DNA of 26,763 nucleotides from Alphaproteobacteria bacterium (GTDB lineage: Bacteria; Pseudomonadota; Alphaproteobacteria; Rhodospirillales; Rhodospirillaceae). The first letter of the stretch is position 1. Each line of letters starts with the position of its first letter. Shown here one piece after another: positions 21,716 to 26,763 of this stretch. The notes under the pieces are model-generated. The model was not told where the DNA came from, did no database searches, and saw only the letters and a list, made by a program, of their open reading frames with translations. Made by a program: the position numbers and the translations under genes. The stretch is taken from positions 1 to 26,763 of the forward strand of contig JADGDA010000004.1 of the NCBI GenBank assembly GCA_015228695.1, in the 5' to 3' direction.

Positions 21716-22375
21716 GTGCGGCCCGGTCGCTTCATCACCTTCGAAGGCGGGGAGGGGGGCGGCAAGACCACTCAGGTTGCCCTGTTGGTCCGGTCGCTGG
21801 AAAAAGCCGGGATATCGCCGTTGACCACGCGCGAGCCCGGAGGCTCTCCGGGAGCGGAAATCATCCGCCGGCTTCTTGTCGAGGGGGACGTGGGGCGTTG
21901 GGACGCGCTGACCGAATCCCTGCTTCACTTCGCCGCCCGCCAGGATCATCTGACCCGGGTGGTGAGACCCGCGATGCGGGAGGGCCGATGGGTGGTCTGC
22001 GACCGGTTCGCCGATTCGACCATGGCCTATCAAGGATACGCCCAAGGGCTCGGGCGGGAGCCGGTCGAGGCCCTTCACAGGCTGGTCGTGGGCTCCTTCG
22101 TTCCCGATCTGACCCTCGTGCTCGATCTTCCCGTGGCGGAAGGGCTGCGGCGGGCCGGACTGCGGACGTCCGCCGAGGATCGCTATGAACGCATGGGAGA
22201 GGCCTTCCACGAGACTCTGCGGAGCGCCTTTCTCGACATCGCCCGGCGGAACCCCGGCCGCTGCGCGGTCGTCCCCGCCGCCGCCCCGGTGGAGGAGGTT
22301 CATCGCGCCATCGTGTCCCTGGTGCGGGAACGCCTCGACGTTCCGTTGGAAGCCTGCGATGGACCCGGTTCCTGA
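21716..22375 (+). CDS. tmk: Thymidylate kinase
   Basis: A 219-residue enzyme that phosphorylates dTMP to dTDP with ATP. The P-loop is EGGEGGGKTT at 10-19, followed by TREPGG at 38-43, the DRF motif in VCDRFADST at 94-102 with YQG at 105-107, and a lid segment ending EDRYE at 154-158. The start is GTG at 21716, supported by GGGGAGG in the end of the carboxypeptidase gene; the family's conserved N-terminus FITFEGGEG begins six codons later. It overlaps holB by 17 bases, the conserved tmk-holB arrangement. Confidence 0.96.
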   Translation: MRPGRFITFEGGEGGGKTTQVALLVRSLEKAGISPLTTREPGGSPGAEIIRRLLVEGDVGRWDALTESLLHFAARQDHLTRVVRPAMREGRWVVCDRFADSTMAYQGYAQGLGREPVEALHRLVVGSFVPDLTLVLDLPVAEGLRRAGLRTSAEDRYERMGEAFHETLRSAFLDIARRNPGRCAVVPAAAPVEEVHRAIVSLVRERLDVPLEACDGPGS

Positions 22376-23447
22376 TCCCCGCGCGAATCCCGATCTTTTT
22401 GGCCACGAGGGGGCGGAACGGATTCTCCTCGACGCCTGGACTTCGGATCGTCTGGCCCACGGCTGGCTGATTTCCGGTCCGAGGGGAATTGGAAAGGCGA
22501 CCTTGGCCTTCCGCTTTGCCCGGTTCGTCCTGGCGGGGGGGGCGCGGGCCGGGCAGGGGGGATTGTTCGCGGACGCCCCTCCCTCGCTTCATCTTCCTTC
22601 GGGCGACCCCGTGTTCCGGCGCGTGGAGTCCGGTGGCCATGCCGATTTTCTCCTGGTGGAGCGCGGGTACGCCGAGGGCGGCAAGTCCAAACGGCGCAGC
22701 GAAATCGTGGTCGACGACGTGCGCGAGGTGGGACACTTCCTCTCGCACACTCCGGCCGAGGGGGGCTGGCGGGTGGTGGTGGTCGATTCCGCCGATGAAA
22801 TGAACCGGAACGCCGCCAACGCTCTTCTGAAAATGCTGGAAGAGCCGCCGCGACGCGCCCTTCTTCTTCTGGTCGCCCACAATCCGGCCGCCCTGCTGCC
22901 GACGATCCGTTCCCGTTGCCGCGCCTTGCCCCTTCGTCCGCTGGCGGACCGTCAGGTCAGGGACCTTCTCGGCCGCTATCGCCCCGATCTTGCGCCCGAG
23001 GCTGTGGCGACGCTGATCGGACTGGCGGAAGGGAGCATCGGCAGGGCGCTTTCCCTGGCGGAGCAGGATGGGGGAAGCATTTACCGGGATATGCTCGGAT
23101 TGATCCAGGGCATGCCCACGACCGATATTTCCGCTCTCCACGCCTTTTGCGACCGGATGCTCAAGGGTGACGGCACCGCCTTCCGGACCGCGGGCGATCT
23201 TTTGAACTGGTGGCTGGCGCGGGTGATCCGTTTCGGGGCCAGAAGGGAATCCCTCCCCGAGCTGGCTCCCGGCGAGGCCGCCCTTGCCGCGCGCCTGACC
23301 GGAGCCGGCGGGCTGGACCGATGGGTGGGGGCCTGGGAGGAGAACCTGCGGCTTTTCGCGGGAGTGGAGGCCGTCAACCTCGACCGCAAACAGGCACTTC
23401 TCGGGGCATTTTTGACGATCGAAAAGCTGGTACTGGCGCGTGGATAG
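22359..23447 (+). CDS. holB: DNA polymerase III subunit delta'
   Basis: A 362-residue clamp-loader subunit of the replicative polymerase. The AAA+ region shows GPRGIGKAT (40-48, Walker A-like), VVVVDSADEMN for the Walker B region, ANALLKMLEEPP and the sensor segment TIRSRCRALPLRPL. Between Walker A and B there are no cysteines, so the zinc-binding module of E. coli delta' is absent; this is common in alphaproteobacterial delta' proteins. The ATG at 22359 lies inside tmk with GGAAG seven bases upstream; the frame is open further upstream, but that part overlaps tmk and is not conserved. Confidence 0.95.
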   Translation: MDPVPDPRANPDLFGHEGAERILLDAWTSDRLAHGWLISGPRGIGKATLAFRFARFVLAGGARAGQGGLFADAPPSLHLPSGDPVFRRVESGGHADFLLVERGYAEGGKSKRRSEIVVDDVREVGHFLSHTPAEGGWRVVVVDSADEMNRNAANALLKMLEEPPRRALLLLVAHNPAALLPTIRSRCRALPLRPLADRQVRDLLGRYRPDLAPEAVATLIGLAEGSIGRALSLAEQDGGSIYRDMLGLIQGMPTTDISALHAFCDRMLKGDGTAFRTAGDLLNWWLARVIRFGARRESLPELAPGEAALAARLTGAGGLDRWVGAWEENLRLFAGVEAVNLDRKQALLGAFLTIEKLVLARG

Positions 23448-23464
23448 GGACGGGGAGAACCTTG

Positions 23465-24256
23465 ATGTTGGTCGACACCCACTGCCACCTGGACTTTCCC
23501 GACTTCGCCGAAGACCTCGACGAGGTGGTCGGACGGGCGCGACGGGCGGGGGTGTCCCGGATGCTGACGATTTCCACCCACGTCACCCGCTTCGATCGGG
23601 TGCTGGCGGTGGCTGAGCGCCATGAAGGCGTCTATTGCACGGTCGGAATCCACCCCCACGAAGCCGGCAAGGAACCCCCGGTGGACAAGGAGCGTCTGAT
23701 CGCGCTGTCCCGCCATCCCAAGGTCGTGGGATTCGGCGAGACCGGCCTCGACTATTTTTACGAACACAGTCCGCGAGAGGACCAGCAGCGGAGCTTCCGC
23801 GTCCACATCGCCGCCGCCCGCGAGGCGGGACTGCCGCTGATCATCCACACCCGCGACGCCGACGAGGACATCATCCGCATTCTGCGGGAGGAAATGGCGC
23901 GGGGACGGTTCCGCGGTCTGGTGCATTGCTTCAGTTCCGGGCCGGAACTGGCGGCGGTGGCGCTCGATCTCGGACTCTTGATCTCGGTGTCGGGGATTGC
24001 CACCTTCAACAAGGCGGGACCGTTGCGGGACACGATCAAGGCCGTCCCCCTCGACCATCTACTAGTAGAGACAGACGCGCCGTTTCTGGCTCCGGTCCCG
24101 CAACGGGGGCGGCGCAACGAGCCCGCCTTCGTCGTTCACACGGCGGCCAAGGTCGCGGAGATCAAGGGCATCTCCACGGAGGCCCTGGCCCAGGCGACCA
24201 CCGCCAATGTCCTGAAGCTGTTCGGGAAGATCGACGCCTCCGGAGCATCGCAATGA
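23465..24256 (+). CDS. tatD: TatD family metal-dependent hydrolase
   Basis: A 263-residue TIM-barrel hydrolase of the TatD DNase family. Metal ligands in order are His6 and His8 in DTHCHLD, Glu92 in GFGETGLDY, His128 in IIHTRDADED, His154 in VHCFSS and Asp204 in ETDAPFL; GIHPHEA at 61-67 is also typical. Members have 3'-5' exonuclease or D-aminoacyl-tRNA-related activities. The ATG at 23465 has GGGGAG eight bases upstream. Residues 199-204 are encoded by CTACTAGTAGAGACA, a run of AT-ending codons unlike the rest of the gene. It overlaps the next gene by ATGA. Confidence 0.95.
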   Translation: MLVDTHCHLDFPDFAEDLDEVVGRARRAGVSRMLTISTHVTRFDRVLAVAERHEGVYCTVGIHPHEAGKEPPVDKERLIALSRHPKVVGFGETGLDYFYEHSPREDQQRSFRVHIAAAREAGLPLIIHTRDADEDIIRILREEMARGRFRGLVHCFSSGPELAAVALDLGLLISVSGIATFNKAGPLRDTIKAVPLDHLLVETDAPFLAPVPQRGRRNEPAFVVHTAAKVAEIKGISTEALAQATTANVLKLFGKIDASGASQ

Positions 24257-25035
24257 CCATGAGGGTGACGATTCTCGGATGCGGCGGGGCAGGGGGGGTG
24301 CCGGCGCTCAGCTACGGTTGGGGACTGTGCGACCCCGCCAACCCCAAAAACCGGCGCCGGCGTCCGGCCATCCTGGTTGAGAGCGGGGACACCTCCATCC
24401 TGATCGACACTCCGCCGGACCTTCGCGAGCAGCTTCTTGACAGCGGGACACGCCGGTTGGACGCAGTGCTCTACAGCCACGAGCATGCCGACCATGTCCA
24501 CGGCATCGACGATCTGCGCGAAATCAACCGGATCATGCGGGCTCCGATCCACGTCCACGCCACCCCCAGGGCGATGGCGGGTATCCGGGCCAGGTTCGCC
24601 TATGCCTTTTCCACCCACGAGACCGGGGAATTTCCGATCTACAAACCCTGGCTCATCCCGCACGAGATTGCCGGTCCGTTCCCGGTCAACGGCATCGAGG
24701 TGACGCCGTTCGAACAGGATCACGGATACGACATGTCTTCCCTTGGTTTCCGGATGGGTCCGGTGGCGTACTCGACCGACGTGGTCAACCTGAACGACGC
24801 CGCCTTCGCGGCCCTGGAGGGTGTCCGCCTCTGGATCGTGGACTGCTTCACCGACCGGGAGCACGCGACCCATGCCCACCTCGACAAATCCCTGGAGTGG
24901 ATCGCGCGGCTGAAGCCGGAACGCGCCATCCTGACCCACATGAGCCCGCGTCTCGACTATGAGGCCCTAAAAGCCAGCATTCCCGCCGGTATCGAACCCG
25001 CATACGACGGCCTGACCCTGGAGATTCCGACCTGA
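24253..25035 (+). CDS. MBL-fold metallo-hydrolase (PhnP-like phosphodiesterase family)
   Basis: A 260-residue metallo-beta-lactamase-fold protein. The metal-binding signature HEHADH is at 76-81, with further ligands plausible at His157, Asp176 and His229. The start MTMRVTILGCGGAGGVP and the segment ending NPKNRRRRPAILVE match the family close to PhnP, the phosphoribosyl 1,2-cyclic phosphate phosphodiesterase. No C-P lyase genes are near, so the cellular substrate is uncertain; in alphaproteobacteria this gene normally follows tatD. The ATG overlaps the tatD stop and has CGGAG upstream. The gene is probably the last of the housekeeping operon. Confidence 0.92.
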   Translation: MTMRVTILGCGGAGGVPALSYGWGLCDPANPKNRRRRPAILVESGDTSILIDTPPDLREQLLDSGTRRLDAVLYSHEHADHVHGIDDLREINRIMRAPIHVHATPRAMAGIRARFAYAFSTHETGEFPIYKPWLIPHEIAGPFPVNGIEVTPFEQDHGYDMSSLGFRMGPVAYSTDVVNLNDAAFAALEGVRLWIVDCFTDREHATHAHLDKSLEWIARLKPERAILTHMSPRLDYEALKASIPAGIEPAYDGLTLEIPT

Positions 25036-25066
25036 TCCGCCCCGTTCTCCGCCATCTTTTGCTATC

Positions 25067-25082
25067 CATAATATACATTATG
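25067..25082. promoter_or_regulatory. Inverted repeat upstream of mntA-hepT
   Basis: CATAAT (25067-25072) and ATTATG (25077-25082) are perfect inverted copies around a 4-base centre, in a short AT-rich stretch. Such dyads are typical operator shapes. It directly abuts the hairpin at 25082-25114. Confidence 0.4.
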
Positions 25083-25114
25083 CGACAAATGGGGTGCGGT
25101 CACCTCCTTGTCGC
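25082..25114. promoter_or_regulatory. Strong hairpin between the MBL gene and mntA
   Basis: GCGACAA (25082-25088) pairs with TTGTCGC (25108-25114), and GGGGTG (25091-25096) pairs with CACCTC (25101-25106, one G-T pair) around loop CGGT, giving 13 paired positions with one small internal bulge. No U-run follows, so it is not a classical terminator. The right arm contains the -35 of the candidate promoter at 25108-25136. Confidence 0.6.
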
Positions 25115-25136
25115 CCCCATCATTCACCTTTATTCT
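25108..25136 (+). promoter_or_regulatory. Candidate promoter of mntA-hepT
   Basis: TTGTCG (25108-25113), 17 bases, then TATTCT (25131-25136). It would start transcription near 25143, about 26 bases before the ATG at 25169, with AAAAGGAAG as ribosome-binding site. Confidence 0.4.
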
Positions 25137-25168
25137 GAACTCCGTATGTAGGGCGAGAAAAGGAAGCG

Positions 25169-25471
25169 ATGGTCGCCACCCTTCAGCACGTCATGCAACA
25201 GCTCAAAGCGACGGAGCCTGAACTTCGCCGTCGTGGTGTCGTGCATCTGTCGCTGTTCGGGTCGCTGGCGCGAGGCGAGGTGCGCGACGACAGTGACATC
25301 GACATTGCCGTCGAGATCGAACCCGGCCACTCATTCTCGCTGATCCGCATGGAGGACACCCGCCTGTTGCTTCAGGATGTGTTGGGCTATCCGGTCGATC
25401 TGGGCGAGGTCGACTCATTCCGGCCGTCGGTGCGGGAGGCGTTCGAACACGATCAGGTGCGGGTGTTCTGA
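25169..25471 (+). CDS. mntA: MntA-type minimal nucleotidyltransferase antitoxin
   Basis: A 100-residue minimal nucleotidyltransferase. The family signature is intact: GSLARGE at 31-37 and DSDID at 41-45, with a third acidic residue Asp77 in VDLG. In characterised MntA-HepT pairs this protein adds AMP units to a tyrosine of HepT and so neutralises it. The ATG has a good ribosome-binding site (AAGGAAG). Its TGA overlaps the hepT ATG by one base (TGATG), so antitoxin and toxin are translationally coupled. All catalytic residues look functional. Confidence 0.9.
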   Translation: MVATLQHVMQQLKATEPELRRRGVVHLSLFGSLARGEVRDDSDIDIAVEIEPGHSFSLIRMEDTRLLLQDVLGYPVDLGEVDSFRPSVREAFEHDQVRVF

Positions 25472-25815
25472 TGCCGCGCGGGCATCGGGATCGGATCGGC
25501 GACATTCTGGCGGCGATTGCCGATATCCGGACCGACACCGCAGGCATGGACTTTGCGGCATTCGAAAAAAATCCGGTCGTCATCCGCTCAGTCCTGTATT
25601 CCATCGGTGTGATCGGCGAGGCGGTCAAGGCCACCGACCCGGACTTCAAGGAAGCCCATCCCGAAATTCCCTGGCGAGCCATCTCCGGTATGCGCGACCG
25701 CATTGTGCATGAGTATTTTCGCACCAATGCGCGGCGCATTTGGGATGTGGTCCAGGATGACCTTGGCCCGCTGGAATATGCCATTCATCCTTGCACTAGA
25801 ACGGATAGACGTTGA
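25471..25815 (+). CDS. hepT: HepT-family ribonuclease toxin
   Basis: A 114-residue, mostly helical HEPN-family protein. The catalytic motif RX4HXY is present as RDRIVHEY at 75-82 (Arg75, His80, Tyr82); Tyr82 is the position AMPylated by MntA in studied systems. Other conserved parts are SVLYSIGVIGEAVK and IPWRAISGM. Members cleave RNA, including tRNA ends. The start overlaps the mntA stop. The final TGA overlaps the TTG proposed as the start of the next gene, so toxin expression may be linked to the hydrolase. Confidence 0.9.
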   Translation: MPRGHRDRIGDILAAIADIRTDTAGMDFAAFEKNPVVIRSVLYSIGVIGEAVKATDPDFKEAHPEIPWRAISGMRDRIVHEYFRTNARRIWDVVQDDLGPLEYAIHPCTRTDRR

Positions 25816-26468
25816 ACGTCACCGAATTAACCGCCCCTCCCCTTCTTGCCTTGGCCCACGGTGCCGGAGGGCCGATGGATTCCCCCTTCATGGAGGCCTT
25901 CGCCCTGGGGCTTGGGAGCCGTGGAGTCCGGGTCGTCCGCTTCGAGTTCCCCTATATGGCCGCGCGCCGTGACGGGGGGAAACATCGTCCTCCCGACCGG
26001 GTCGAGGTTCTGCTCGACCATTGGCGCGGGGTGGCGCGAAGTCTCGGAAGCCCCTTGGTGGTTGGCGGCAAGTCCATGGGGGGACGCATGGCCAGCATGA
26101 TCGCCGACGAGGTCGGCGCGCGGGGGGTGGTCTGCCTCGGCTATCCTTTCCATCCGGTGGGAAAGCCGGAAAAGCCGAGGATTTCCCATCTGGCCGGGTT
26201 GCGGACCCCTGCCCTCTTCTGCCAAGGCTCCCGCGACCCCATGGGAGATCGGGAAACGGTCGCGGGATACCCCCTGTCGCCGGCGATTCGGCTTCATTGG
26301 ATCGAGGGCGCCGGCCACTCCTTCGAGCCCAAGGGGCGCGCCACCGGCCGTACCGCACGGGGCAACATGGAGGAAGCTCTGGATACGGTCGCCGCCTTCG
26401 TGCATAACCTTGGGATGGCTGAACGGGGTGACGGCGTTGAAGTCCTTCAAGGTTCACAACCAGCGTGA
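25812..26468 (+). CDS. Alpha/beta-hydrolase of the KANL3/Tex30-like family
   Basis: A 218-residue hydrolase. LLALAHGAGGPMDSPFM at the N-terminus supplies the oxyanion-hole strand, Ser88 in GGKSMGGRMAS is the nucleophile, Asp142 in QGSRDPMG the acid and His169 in GAGHSFEP the base. The substrate is unknown. TTG at 25812 is the only start that keeps the HGAGG region; it forms a TTGA overlap with the hepT stop, and the ribosome-binding site is weak. The first ATG (25875) would remove the essential HGAGG, so it is not used. The 3' end overlaps the proposed glnD start. Confidence 0.85.
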   Translation: MNVTELTAPPLLALAHGAGGPMDSPFMEAFALGLGSRGVRVVRFEFPYMAARRDGGKHRPPDRVEVLLDHWRGVARSLGSPLVVGGKSMGGRMASMIADEVGARGVVCLGYPFHPVGKPEKPRISHLAGLRTPALFCQGSRDPMGDRETVAGYPLSPAIRLHWIEGAGHSFEPKGRATGRTARGNMEEALDTVAAFVHNLGMAERGDGVEVLQGSQPA

Positions 26469-26763
26469 AATCATCGACCGGTTGGCGATCAACGCCAGCC
26501 TGGAGGCTCTGGCCGCCGACCCGTCCATTGATCCGCCAAAACGGCGCAATGCGGCCCTGTCCCTTCTGAAAGCGGCGGTCCAGCACGGGTTCGAGGTCGT
26601 CCGCCACCGGTTCGAGGAAACGGGGGACAGCGGCGCCGACGTGGTGCGGAGCAACAGTTTCCTGATGGATCAGATCATCCGGATCATCCACGACTTCGCC
26701 GTTGGCCATGTGTTCCCCCCTCCCCCCTCCTCCGGCTCCCTGGGGGTGGTGGCCGTGGGCGGG
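26428..26763 (+). CDS. glnD: [Protein-PII] uridylyltransferase GlnD, N-terminal fragment
   Basis: This is an open frame of 112 codons reaching the window edge without a stop. The segment RSNSFLMDQIIRIIHDFA (about 75-92) followed by VVAVGG at the end matches the N-terminus of GlnD, where VAVGGYGRGE begins the nucleotidyltransferase domain. GlnD adds and removes UMP on PII proteins according to glutamine level and so controls nitrogen metabolism. The proposed GTG at 26428 has GGGATGG about eight bases upstream; TTG at 26437 is an alternative. It starts within the hydrolase gene. The catalytic GS...D.D motif, the HD domain and the ACT domains lie beyond the window. Confidence 0.85.
   Translation, partial: MTALKSFKVHNQREIIDRLAINASLEALAADPSIDPPKRRNAALSLLKAAVQHGFEVVRHRFEETGDSGADVVRSNSFLMDQIIRIIHDFAVGHVFPPPPSSGSLGVVAVGG

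Noticed and set aside
1..26763. CRISPR array, insertion sequence or phage genes
   Set aside because: I saw no regularly spaced repeats, transposase or integrase motifs, or phage structural genes on reading both strands.

Overview
The window is GC-rich and gene-dense and looks like a chromosomal segment of an alphaproteobacterium, most likely of the Rhodospirillales. This rests on gene order (mltB, rlpA, a D-Ala-D-Ala carboxypeptidase, tmk, holB, tatD, an MBL-fold hydrolase, then glnD), on a response regulator carrying the YIGPDRR motif, and on secreted caspase, C1-peptidase and DUF4384 proteins. The genus cannot be fixed from the sequence alone.

Layout. (1) Positions 1-4746, minus strand: a tight operon of a CorA/ZntB-type metal transporter, a fused MEMO1-AMMECR1 protein, a stand-alone xanthine-dehydrogenase-type molybdopterin subunit and the start of cysQ; the last two junctions are ATGA overlaps. 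(2) 5012-5986, plus strand: a response regulator with no recognised output domain, divergent from the transporter. (3) 5987-6306: a decayed HigA-type antitoxin remnant. (4) 6307-15619: an accessory block with two divergent arms. The minus arm encodes a secreted papain-like protease with a DUF4384-like domain, an OmpA-type peptidoglycan-binding protein, an AT-rich membrane protein, a HAD phosphatase, a secreted Cys-rich protein and a WD40-like protein. The plus arm encodes a secreted caspase-FGE fusion, a secreted unknown protein and an LprI-like protein. (5) 15682-17395, minus: tRNA-Ser(UGA), a YqhA-family membrane protein, a Pro-rich protein and a secreted MORN-like protein. (6) 17542-25035, plus: envelope and replication housekeeping genes. 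(7) 25169-25815: a MntA-HepT toxin-antitoxin pair behind a strong hairpin. (8) 25812-26763: an alpha/beta hydrolase and the start of glnD.

How the genes may work together. The most unusual part is the 9.3-kb block. Its protease arms each start with an exported cysteine protease (clan CA papain fold and clan CD caspase fold), and an OmpA-type protein that could hold partners at the cell wall lies next to the papain gene. I infer an envelope proteolysis or sensing module, possibly sharing a short divergent control region. The metal/Mo operon and the folded regulatory region before mntA-hepT are the next most interesting. Housekeeping genes from 17.5 kb on look ordinary, except that metG, often found between holB and tatD in alphaproteobacteria, is absent there.
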